From assembly GCA_947463165.1 (NCBI GenBank), contig CANHSW010000070.1:1-8869 (forward strand): a DNA stretch of 8,869 nucleotides. Direction: 5' to 3'. Positions 1-5,901 of the stretch are shown piece by piece. A program made the translations under genes and the position numbers. How positions within the stretch are numbered: position 1 is the stretch's first letter; each line of letters starts with the position of its first letter. The notes under the pieces are model-generated. The model did not search any database. It worked only from the letters and a program-made list of their open reading frames with translations, and was not told the DNA's origin. This stretch comes from Cyanobacteriota bacterium (GTDB lineage Bacteria; Cyanobacteriota; Cyanobacteriia; PCC-6307; Cyanobiaceae).

Positions 1-230
1 AGTGCTGGATCTGGTGGCAACTCAGACACGGTGCGGTAGCCGCTGGCGGCCACAAATGCGGCGAATTGAGCATTGGTTACCGGCGTTTGGGCGATCTGAA
101 AAGCGGCCAGGGTTACCAGGCGGGAGGGGGCCTCTTCTGGGTAGAAGCGGTCTGAACCGATGCGGTATTCACCGGCGGGAATCGTCACCATCGCCGCCCC
201 AGCGGCGCTGTTGGGCGCTTGAACCTCCAT
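1..230 (-). CDS. Formylglycine-generating enzyme (SUMF1/FGE-sulfatase) family protein, 5' part only
   Basis: The minus strand reads 76 codons from an ATG at 230 to the window edge with no stop. The translation has the start of an FGE-sulfatase (SUMF1) domain: MVTIPAGEYRIGSD (residues 14-27), YPEEAP (30-35), FQIAQTPVTNAQFAAFV (44-60) and GYRTVSELPPDPA (64-76). These match the family pattern of a glycine-rich opening, PEE-P, PVTN and a GY-TVAE-DPA stretch. Family members oxidise a sulfatase cysteine to formylglycine, or have related roles (EgtB-like, kinase-linked). The DPA-type segment resembles true sulfatase-maturing FGEs, but the copper-binding cysteines would lie outside the window. No signal peptide is seen from the ATG at 230. 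The frame is open upstream to a TGA near 396, so a GTG at 266 is an alternative start; that extension looks unlike the family. Neither start has a clear Shine-Dalgarno. The gene lies downstream of the PhoX gene on the same strand, separated by a repeat-rich gap. The family call is firm; the substrate is unknown. Confidence 0.88.
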   Translation of the reverse strand, partial: MEVQAPNSAAGAAMVTIPAGEYRIGSDRFYPEEAPSRLVTLAAFQIAQTPVTNAQFAAFVAASGYRTVSELPPDPA

Positions 231-613
231 GGATGGGCAGCTGGGCGGCAAAGCGGGCTTGTCCACACTGGCGCAAGCCTGGCGCCAGGGCCAGGGCCAT
301 GGAACACCTTGCCCCCTTGGCGAGCTGCCGCCGCCAGCGCTCCTGCTCCATCCCCCATCTCTACCGCCATCTCCGCAGCCGTCTATATCCCTGTCTCAAT
401 CACTATCTCAATTCCTATCTCAAAAGCATATACATCCTCAGCCCTGCATCCACCTCAGTCACCATCCCCTATCCCTGTCTCAATCACCACCTCAATCTCA
501 ATACCTGTCTCGATCTCAATACCTGCCTCGATCCCTGCCTCAATTCCTTTATCAATTTCCCTGTCTATATCTCCGTCTCAATTCCTTTCTCAATCTCTAT
601 CCTTTTACCGGCT
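231..613. other. Intergenic gap between the PhoX-like and FGE genes, mostly repeat
   Basis: This 383-bp gap separates two minus-strand genes. Its right two thirds are a degenerate tandem repeat, listed separately. The part near the FGE gene (231-370) is GC-rich. I see no convincing gene, tRNA or terminator. All three plus-strand frames are open through the repeat only because its unit (CTGTCTCAAT) makes no stop on that strand. I could not define a promoter for the FGE gene, so it may be transcribed from the phosphatase operon or from an unseen promoter in or near the repeat. Confidence 0.6.
389..606. repeat. Degenerate 12-bp tandem repeat (consensus NCCTGTCTCAAT on +)
   Basis: Reading in 12-base steps gives CCCTGTCTCAAT (389-400), CACTATCTCAAT (401-412) and TCCTATCTCAAA (413-424). 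A poorly matching stretch follows (425-472). Then come CCCTGTCTCAAT again (473-484, identical to the first unit), CACCACCTCAAT (485-496), two 18-bp units differing at one base (497-514 and 515-532: CTCAATACCTGTCTCGAT type), CCCTGCCTCAAT (533-544), TCCTTTATCAAT (545-556), a 14-bp divergent unit, CTCCGTCTCAAT (571-582), TCCTTTCTCAAT (583-594) and a decayed last unit. The extra half units show a 6-bp sub-period (CTCAAT). On the minus strand, which is transcribed here, the repeat is purine-rich (ATTGAGACAGGG). It stands out by lower GC from both flanking genes. Confidence 0.85.
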
Positions 614-2932
614 CTAACCTTTTCCCAAGAGTGGTTCACCGTTGTTGCGGTAGATAGCTACCACGCCGGGCCGGGGTGCGCGGCCAGGAATGGTGGAAGG
701 CCAGTTGGAGCCCAGGGGCACAAGGCGCAGCTGCTGGAAAGCCTGGCCAGCGCGGTTGCGCAGCTCATGGGCCTGATATTCCTGATTGCCCTGTTGGTGA
801 ACGCCATATTCTTCTCCGGGGTGTTGTATCGCCAGGAACAGGCTGCGTTCGTCGCCATCGAAACAGGGACCACACATTTCTGATTCCATCGGTGCGGTGG
901 CAAATAGCAGGGCTGAGCCAGCGGCCGGGCCGCTGGCCGGCAACAACCAACAACTGTTGTTGCCAAACAAATCTAGATTGCCGATGCGGTCGGTAACCAT
1001 CCAGATATTGCCGCCGCGATCGATGGCCAGGTTGTCGGGATTGGCAAAGCCCATGCCCCCCTGCCAGGGGGCGCCCCCACTGGCCACCAGGCGCCAGCGA
1101 AAATCACCACCCAACTGCTCCCCGGAGCCAGGACGCTGGCGGGCAGGGCTGTCCTGGAGACGCATCAGCCAGCCGTAGGGCCAGCTGGTTTGTCCCGCCG
1201 GCCCCCGGAAGATGGCCGGATCGGGTCGATCTTCCCCATCGGCGCCGGCGGCGGTGAAGCTGATCAGCAGATCGCCGCTGAGCGGATCCAGCTCGGTGTC
1301 CTCTGGCCGGGCGGTGGGGGTGGCGCCAACGGCATTGGCGGCCAGGTGGGCATCGATCAAAATGGCGCCCATCTGTTCGGCACCCTGGCCTGGATAAAGA
1401 TCCGCCAAGTTGCGGTAGCGCTGCAGATAGGCCGCCAGCTGTCGATCATCGGCTAGGGCTTCCGCGCCAGCGCGAGAGCGGTCGCTGTGGGGCAACCTGC
1501 AGGCTTGGGCGATGCCGTGGCGCTCGTAGTGACTGGGCGGCAGCGGCGCCAGGGGGGTGTCGGGGCTGAGGGGGATCCAGCGGCCGCTGCCATCGGCGTT
1601 GAACTGGGCCGCCTCCAGGCGGCCGGCCTCCAGCAGCCGCGAATTGCTGGGATCGGCAGGATCGCGAATAAGTGATTCACTCACGTAGCGATATAAATGG
1701 CCGCCGTGGCGGTCGCAGCCGGAATACACCACCAGAGGCTCGCCGGGCCGGGCCCGCACCGCCACGGCCTCATGGCGAAAGCGCCCCAGCCAGCTGTGTT
1801 TTACGGCCGGTTGGGCCGGCTGGCGCGGATCCAATTCCACCATCCAGCCATATTTATTGCCCGCCAGGCCAAAGGGATTGCCGAGGCCCTCCAGCCGCTG
1901 GCCATCGAAGCGAAAGGGTCGCTCCGCCGGCAGCGGCGAGGAGCCGTCGGCATACACCTGCTCCACCACGTGGGTGTGGATGTTTTCCTCCGCCGATAGC
2001 ACCGTGCCCCAGGGGGTCTGGCCGCCAGCGCAGTTAGCGAAGCTGCCGATCACCCGATCCCCCAGGCCGTCGTCGTAGCCGAGGCGCTGGCGGCGGCGGA
2101 ACACCGCGGCGGCGGGGCCGCTGGTGCGCAGTTGCTGGTCGGGGCGGCCCCAGCCAGTCAGTCCGGTGATGCGGCGATCGAAACGGCCGGGCTGGTGGCG
2201 CCAGCGGCCATCGCCATCGCGAAAAATCTCAGCGACGCCGATGCCCAAGTCGGCCATGGCGGCCTGGGCCACCGCCAGCAGGGGCCCACGCAGGGGATCC
2301 GCCGCCGGCAGGGCGGCCAGGTCAACGCTGCCACCGCGGCTGGCCAGGGCCGCCTTTAGCTCCTCAAAGGGCAGCGATTCGCCGATCACCTCCCGATAGC
2401 CAGCGCACCAGGGGATGGCACTGATGTATTCGAAATTTATCGTCAATAGCGCCCGTTGACTTAGTGGCTCACGAATCTTCGATTTAGCTTCCGCGTCGAG
2501 TTGCTGCCGCTCGTTCAGTTTCCCTCGCCTCTGCGATTGCTCCCTGTCTTTTGGAGACTTTGCTGCATCTGATATCTTGTCTTCTCCAAGCAACTGAAAT
2601 GCGAGATAATCGTTGTTGAAGCCAAAGCGACCATCGCCAAGGCGATCCCCCCAGCTGAGTAACAGCTCACTGCGGTAGCCCCTGGGCAGCACCAGGAGAT
2701 CCTGTAATTCGATACGGCTATAGCTCTGCAATTGCTGCGCGCCACTTAGGCCATCGGCAGCCAAGGGAATGGGCCCCTGCAGGGGTTGAAAAGGCAGGGG
2801 TGGCTGGGGCGACTGGGACTGCGCCAGGCCAGCGCCCAAGGCGCCAGCGTCGCGGCCTTGGGCCCGGGCGGGTTTGATACTGCTGGCTGCGGCAATACCC
2901 AGCAGTTGCAGCAGCAAGGTGCGGCGATTCAT
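614..2932 (-). CDS. PhoX-like alkaline phosphatase (DUF839 family), exported by a twin-arginine-type signal
   Basis: A 772-residue protein. The N-terminus MNRRTLLLQLLGIAAASS followed by ARA/QG (about residue 24) looks like a twin-arginine (Tat) signal, as usual for PhoX. DUF839 landmarks in order: LPRGY (82-86), SWGDRLGDGRFGFNNDY (93-109), INFEY (165-169), NCAGGQTPWGT then EEN (300-317), RFRHEA (384-389), RPED (542-545), PDNLAID (632-638), NIWMVTD (642-648) and MCGPCFDGD (686-694). PhoX enzymes are Ca/Fe-dependent six-bladed propeller phosphatases that release phosphate from organic esters; the cysteine of the NCxGGxTPWGT motif is an iron ligand in the family. Odd points are a charged insertion at about residues 119-159 and Phe where NHEY-type homologues have His. 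It follows the esterase gene after 10 bp, so the two are probably co-transcribed. The ATG at 2932 is chosen for the signal peptide; no clear Shine-Dalgarno. The family call is firm; activity is inferred, and phosphotriesterase or phosphodiesterase preference is possible. Confidence 0.9.
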   Translation of the reverse strand: MNRRTLLLQLLGIAAASSIKPARAQGRDAGALGAGLAQSQSPQPPLPFQPLQGPIPLAADGLSGAQQLQSYSRIELQDLLVLPRGYRSELLLSWGDRLGDGRFGFNNDYLAFQLLGEDKISDAAKSPKDREQSQRRGKLNERQQLDAEAKSKIREPLSQRALLTINFEYISAIPWCAGYREVIGESLPFEELKAALASRGGSVDLAALPAADPLRGPLLAVAQAAMADLGIGVAEIFRDGDGRWRHQPGRFDRRITGLTGWGRPDQQLRTSGPAAAVFRRRQRLGYDDGLGDRVIGSFANCAGGQTPWGTVLSAEENIHTHVVEQVYADGSSPLPAERPFRFDGQRLEGLGNPFGLAGNKYGWMVELDPRQPAQPAVKHSWLGRFRHEAVAVRARPGEPLVVYSGCDRHGGHLYRYVSESLIRDPADPSNSRLLEAGRLEAAQFNADGSGRWIPLSPDTPLAPLPPSHYERHGIAQACRLPHSDRSRAGAEALADDRQLAAYLQRYRNLADLYPGQGAEQMGAILIDAHLAANAVGATPTARPEDTELDPLSGDLLISFTAAGADGEDRPDPAIFRGPAGQTSWPYGWLMRLQDSPARQRPGSGEQLGGDFRWRLVASGGAPWQGGMGFANPDNLAIDRGGNIWMVTDRIGNLDLFGNNSCWLLPASGPAAGSALLFATAPMESEMCGPCFDGDERSLFLAIQHPGEEYGVHQQGNQEYQAHELRNRAGQAFQQLRLVPLGSNWPSTIPGRAPRPGVVAIYRNNGEPLLGKG
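2453..2579 (-). other. Charged, lower-GC insertion within the PhoX-like coding sequence
   Basis: Codons of residues about 119-160 of the PhoX-like protein encode a Lys/Arg/Glu/Gln-rich stretch (DAAKSPKDREQSQRRGK, then LNERQQLDAEAKSKIREP). It sits between the NNDYLAF segment and the ALLTINFEY segment. In typical family members these two motifs lie close together, joined by a short proline/glycine loop. The DNA here is visibly poorer in GC than the rest of the gene. No frame break occurs, so it reads as an in-frame surface-loop or helical insertion. This is based on remembered family layout, not on an alignment. Confidence 0.5.
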
Positions 2933-2942
2933 CGGGGACGGC

Positions 2943-4079
2943 TCATCGTGAACGGCTACAAGAATTGGTTTGGCGGGGGGCCAGTAATGCCACCCGGTTT
3001 GCCTGTAATGGGCTGAGGTTGTCGTCGCTCACCAGCAGCAGACTTGGTCGCCCATCCGCTATCCGGGGACCGAAACTCAAGCCCTCCCAGTTATCAGGGG
3101 CGAGACCGCTGGCAATCAGGTCCCACTGGGCCAGGGGCCGGACCGGCCGGGCCGCCGGGGCAGCAGTGAACAGCGGGTAGAGGGCCAGGCGGATCTGCCA
3201 GCGATCGGGTGCTTCATAGCGGCGCAGCAGGGCTAGCAATTGATTAGACGGCAGCGCCAGTAGGTCGGTGAGGCCCCAATTCGGCTCCGGTGGCAATAGC
3301 AGGGAGCCCCACTCCCGCGCCTGGGGCGGATCGCGGCGGGGGTCCAGGCCCTTAGGCCAACTCCAGAGCAGCAGCCGCAGCTGGCGCGCTGGATCCTGGA
3401 GCAGCGGATGTTCTGCCGCCATCAACATTTGGGGCCGCCCATGCCGCCCCGGCAGCAGGGTGAGCGATTCGGGGCCGCCATTGCTGGCCAGGCCGCTGTT
3501 ATTTGCCGCCTGCCAAGCGGCCGGCAGGGCGATCGCCTGAAGCAATTCACCACTGCTGGCCGCAAATTTGAGCAATTGGGGCGGTCTCTCGGCGCTGCGC
3601 CTGCCCTCGCTGGCCACCCAGAGCTGATCCCCCAGCAGCACCATCGCCTCGGCATCGATCGCTGCCGGCAGGGCGGCGCTGGCTCCACTGCGCAAGGGCA
3701 GTTCCCGCGGCGGCGGTAGTGGCCGGGCCAACTCTTTCCCCTTGGCCAGGCCCGCCAGAGCCAAATCCCGGCTGCTCAGGCTGCCTTGGGGCAGATCGCT
3801 AAGCAGCCAGAGCTGATCTGGCTTGGGCTTATAAATTGCCGCTGAAAATCCCCCCAGCGCCCTGCCGCCGCGATTAACGCGCGGCAGTTCGATCTGCCGC
3901 ACCACCTGCCAACCAGCGCTGCTGGGGCAGGGCAGAGACAGCTGTTGGGCCGCCATGGGCTGGGCCGCCACAGGCAAGGCTCCCAGGGGGAAGCCCCAAA
4001 AGGGAAGAGCCGTCAGCACTGCCGCCAACGGGCCAAACACAGACGCTAAAAGCTTCACCAGACCAGCATTGGCGATCAC
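2943..4079 (-). CDS. Secreted esterase-like protein of the phytase-like family
   Basis: A 378-residue protein that fits the 'esterase-like activity of phytase' family (PF13449). Motifs in order: SAAIYKPKPDQLWLLSD (79-95), DAEAMVLLGDQLWVASEG (142-159), SNGGPESLTLLPG (199-211), NWGLTDLLALP (267-277), DNWEGLSFGP (329-338) and SDDNLSPLQANRVALL (351-366). These acidic motifs are spread around a propeller-like fold and probably bind metal. A hydrophobic leader (about residues 7-39, ending PVAA/QP) indicates export, although the low-charge start MIANAGLVKLL could also give an anchored protein. The start is a GTG at 4079, supported by GAGG six bases upstream, a better Shine-Dalgarno than any other in the window. 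It is first in a two-gene unit with the PhoX-like gene 10 bp downstream, which argues for a role in phosphate-ester use outside the cytoplasm. Substrate is unknown; members are annotated as phytase-like or 3-phytase-like on weak grounds. Confidence 0.85.
   Translation of the reverse strand: MIANAGLVKLLASVFGPLAAVLTALPFWGFPLGALPVAAQPMAAQQLSLPCPSSAGWQVVRQIELPRVNRGGRALGGFSAAIYKPKPDQLWLLSDLPQGSLSSRDLALAGLAKGKELARPLPPPRELPLRSGASAALPAAIDAEAMVLLGDQLWVASEGRRSAERPPQLLKFAASSGELLQAIALPAAWQAANNSGLASNGGPESLTLLPGRHGRPQMLMAAEHPLLQDPARQLRLLLWSWPKGLDPRRDPPQAREWGSLLLPPEPNWGLTDLLALPSNQLLALLRRYEAPDRWQIRLALYPLFTAAPAARPVRPLAQWDLIASGLAPDNWEGLSFGPRIADGRPSLLLVSDDNLSPLQANRVALLAPRQTNSCSRSR
3529..3536. repeat. HIP1 octamer palindrome GCGATCGC
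   Basis: The octamer GCGATCGC, flanked to give GGCGATCGCC, lies inside the esterase gene. This palindrome is over-represented in many cyanobacterial genomes. A single copy in 8.9 kb is only weak support for the lineage. Confidence 0.5.
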
Positions 4080-4270
4080 AGCTCACCTCGGCGGCATCAC
4101 AGAACACCAGGGACGGTTGGGCTTGGTGGCAATGGCTGGCGAGCTGTCAGCGGTGGGTGGGCATGAAGGATGATCAACAACCCGCTGCCAACCCCTATAT
4201 CTGGCTGCTTGGAGGCTTGGAAGCTTGCGAGCACCCCAGCCAGCAACATTAAGCCGCTACACAGGTTTGC
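4080..4270. other. Intergenic region upstream of the esterase/PhoX operon
   Basis: These 191 bp lie between the esterase start and the TPR remnant and must contain the minus-strand operon promoter, if that is where it is. I see a GATATAGGG on the minus strand near 4195-4203 that could be a weak -10, without a matching -35. A single CTTAAT on the minus strand (4248-4253) resembles half of a cyanobacterial Pho box, but I see no tandem partner at 11-bp spacing. A short triple repeat, GCTTGGA/GCTTGGA/GCTTGCGA, occupies 4207-4230. No gene is evident. Confidence 0.35.
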
Positions 4271-4591
4271 TCAAAGTTGATGAAAAGCCTGATCAAACCA
4301 ACTGTTCCAATCCTGGCTGACGTGCAATCGATCAGATCACTTAAGCGTAAGAATAATCTCACACCCATGACAGAGATACTCTTTCCTGGTGGATATTCGC
4401 AGCAAAGAATCAAGTGATCCCAGCTTGGCGCAAGATGCCGCCACGTCAACCTGCCACTGCGTGTTCGCCGGATCCAGCTGCGCCAGGCCTTCTCTGATCG
4501 CCAGCCCCGCCTTGTAGGCCGCCAGTGCCCCTGGCCCATCACCCTGCGCAGCTGCCGCAATAAAGAGAAGAGCACGCTCCCCGATGACCTC
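4271..4591 (-). pseudogene. C-terminal remnant of a TPR-repeat protein with an internal stop
   Basis: On the minus strand, AAQGDGPGALAAYKAGLAIREGLAQLDPANTQWQVDVAASCAKLGSLDSLL is encoded from about 4560 down to about 4400. It is the repeat signature of cyanobacterial/proteobacterial TPR proteins whose units read 'ALAAYxAGLAIxExLAxxDPANTQWQxDL-S--KLG'. It continues as RKEYLCHGCEIILTLK, then meets TGA (4337-4339). The same frame continues beyond the stop as SDRLHVSQDWNSWFDQAFHQL and ends at a second TGA (4271-4273). This tail looks like the normal end of such proteins (GRLH--QDW--WF---L), so the first TGA is probably a nonsense mutation. Upstream of about 4591 the frame stays open but TPR similarity disappears, so the N-terminal repeats are gone. 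No start codon or ribosome site is convincing. Its downstream end faces the esterase promoter region. I infer a relic, not an expressed protein. Confidence 0.65.
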
Positions 4592-4766
4592 CGCTGGGAA
4601 CAGCGCAGTCGGGGCGGCTCTGCTGGCGGGGGAAAGGGGCGTGGCCTGCAAGGCATCCCCGCTGAGAGTGGGTTCCTGGTGTTGCCGTGGGCGAAACAGA
4701 CCTGCTCCTGCGACGAAACAGGCATGGTTGAGCTCCAATGCGCAGGTTTTGTCGCATGATGCCCCC
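4592..4766 (+). promoter_or_regulatory. Leader and probable promoter region of the abiE-like module
   Basis: This stretch lies between the TPR relic and the ATG of the antitoxin. It contains an imperfect inverted repeat (listed separately) that ends 10 bases before the start codon. A TTGAGC (4728-4733) inside the repeat spacer could serve as a weak -35, but no good -10 follows at the right distance. No ribosome-binding site is obvious. The frame of the antitoxin is open upstream to 4584, but the extension carries no family similarity. Confidence 0.4.
4709..4756. promoter_or_regulatory. Inverted repeat, candidate AbiEi operator
   Basis: The left arm TGCGACGAAAC (4709-4719) and the right arm GTTTTGTCGCA (4746-4756) are complementary at 10 of 11 positions with a 26-base spacer. 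The right arm ends 10 bases before the antitoxin ATG. A partial further copy of the arm, GCGAAACAG, occurs at 4691-4699. AbiEi antitoxins of known systems repress their own operon by binding inverted repeats in the promoter, so this is a natural candidate site. Spacing and position are seen; binding is inferred. Confidence 0.5.
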
Positions 4767-5375
4767 ATGACCCCGCAGCTGGACAGGAAAGAAACGGCCC
4801 TGAAGCTGGCCCGTAGCCGCGGCCTCCTGCGCGTCAAGGAGGCTGCGGCGGCTGGCGTCGATCGCTCGACCCTGGCGCGCCTGTGCGAGAGCGGCCTGCT
4901 GGAGCGTCTGGAGCGGGGGCTCTACGGCCTGCCTGAGGCGGCGGTGCGGGAGCACGTCGATCTGGAGATCGTGGCCAAGCGGGTGCCCCAGGCGGTTTTT
5001 TGCCTGCTCACGGCCCTGCGGCTACACGACCTGGGCACCCAGCAGCCGCGCCGGGTCTGGATCTGCCTGCCCCGCGGTGTCCACACGCCCAAGCTGCAGT
5101 TCCCGCCGCTGGAGGTGATCCATGCCGAGCCGGCACTGCAGCGGCTGCAGCGGGACACGATCCGCTCGGGGCCCATTCGTCTGCGGGTTTACGGGGTGGA
5201 GAAAACCCTGGTCGACTGCTTCCGTCATCGCAGCCGTCTGGGGATGGAGGTGGTGCTGGAAGCCCTGCGGGATGCCAGCAGCCAGCGGCGGATAAACGTT
5301 GATGAGCTCTGGCGTCAGGCGAAGGCCCAGCGCATGCAGCGGGTGATTGCGCCGTACCTGGAGGCCCTGCTGTGA
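4767..5375 (+). CDS. AbiEi-type antitoxin, type IV toxin-antitoxin family
   Basis: A 202-residue protein. The N-terminal part has a winged-helix layout typical of AbiEi: a helix ALKLARSRGLLRVKEAAAAGVDRSTLARLCESGLLERLERGLYGLP (about 11-56), in which 'G-LR-KE---AGV-RSTL-RL---GLLERL-RGLY-LP' is the hallmark of the AbiEi N-terminal domain. The following HVDLEIVAKRVPQAVFCLLTAL (63-84), WICLPRG (98-104) and VYGVEKTLVDCFRHRSRLGMEVVLEALRD (141-169) match the C-terminal antitoxin domain. Such proteins repress their own promoter and neutralise AbiEii, a nucleotidyltransferase toxin. The ATG at 4767 is chosen because family similarity begins within a few residues of it; upstream in-frame sequence is unrelated. 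It shares a GTGA overlap with the AbiEii start (5372), showing the original operon design. It looks intact, yet its partner is broken. Family call is firm; present function is uncertain, perhaps only autoregulation or cross-neutralisation of another AbiEii copy. Confidence 0.88.
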   Translation: MTPQLDRKETALKLARSRGLLRVKEAAAAGVDRSTLARLCESGLLERLERGLYGLPEAAVREHVDLEIVAKRVPQAVFCLLTALRLHDLGTQQPRRVWICLPRGVHTPKLQFPPLEVIHAEPALQRLQRDTIRSGPIRLRVYGVEKTLVDCFRHRSRLGMEVVLEALRDASSQRRINVDELWRQAKAQRMQRVIAPYLEALL

Positions 5376-5901
5376 GCCCGAACCGGGCCGCTTCGATTCG
5401 GCAGCGTCTGCTCAACCGGGCCCGGCAGGAGCAGCTGCCGTTCGATGCGGTGCTGAACCGCTTCGGCAGGGAGCGGTTGCTCTAGCTGAACAGATCGATT
5501 ACCCGGTGCTTTTGGAGGAGTTGAACCCTCCGCGTCTGGGTGCCTATCCCGTGTACACGGTGGTTGCCGAGAAGCTCCAGGCGATTGTCAGCCTCGGCAT
5601 GGTGAACAGCCGTCTGAAGGACTATTTCGATCTGCAGGTGCTGCTTGATCGCGAGCAACTGGAGGAGCTGGTATTAGCAGAGGCCGTGCGGCGGACCTTT
5701 GCCGTGCGATCGACACCCCTGCCGCAGAAGGTGCCGCTGGGTTTGAGTATTGAGTTCGCCGACGATGCGAATAAACAAGCCCAGTGGCGGGCCTTTCTGA
5801 AGCGCAACGAGCTCGATGCTCTGCCGCTCCCAGAAGTGGTGGCGCAGCTGCGTGCGTGGTTGATGCCGGTGTTGCTCAGCGCTATGCAGGCATCTAGCTG
5901 A
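5372..5901 (+). pseudogene. AbiEii-type nucleotidyltransferase toxin, internally deleted
   Basis: The GTG at 5372 overlaps the antitoxin TGA. It opens MSPNRAASIRQRLLNRARQEQ and continues to FGRERLL, the usual AbiEii N-terminus (ASVRQRLLNLAR---F--VL-RY--ERLL), but stops at TAG 5483-5485 after 37 codons. In a different frame the C-terminal third follows immediately: AEQIDYPVLLEELNPPRLGAYP (from 5485), VVAEKLQAIVSLGMVNSRLKDYFDL (about 5560-5634), and FADDANKQAQWRAFLKRNELDALP, ending at TGA 5899-5901. Full-length relatives have about 110-120 residues between these parts, including the KGA-LF and RxTxDLDL nucleotidyltransferase core that binds nucleotide and metal. That core is absent here, so one internal deletion of a length not divisible by three explains both the missing core and the frame change. 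The retained KDYFDL-type motif cannot act alone. I call it a toxin pseudogene with good confidence; exact deletion length needs an alignment. Confidence 0.82.

Noticed and set aside
389..606. CRISPR array
   Set aside because: Units are 12 bp in head-to-tail order without unique spacers, and no cas gene is near.
219..617. Plus-strand frame with a four-residue periodic PVSI/PASI/PLSI product
   Set aside because: The periodic peptide follows from the 12-bp DNA repeat; the frame begins inside the antisense of the FGE gene, has no ribosome site and all three frames are open. Not supported as a gene.
2..883. 293-codon open frame on the plus strand
   Set aside because: Runs across the antisense of the FGE gene, the repeat and the end of the PhoX gene; it stays open because the repeat makes no plus-strand stops.
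4248..4253. Pho box upstream of the phosphatase operon
   Set aside because: Only one CTTAAT is present; the tandem repeats needed for a cyanobacterial PhoB site are not seen.
4249..4725. 158-codon minus-strand open frame
   Set aside because: Alternative frame of the TPR relic; the translation has no repeat pattern, while the overlapping frame does.
4584..4766. In-frame N-terminal extension of the AbiEi-like protein
   Set aside because: No similarity to the family and it would cover the candidate operator; the ATG at 4767 fits the family N-terminus.
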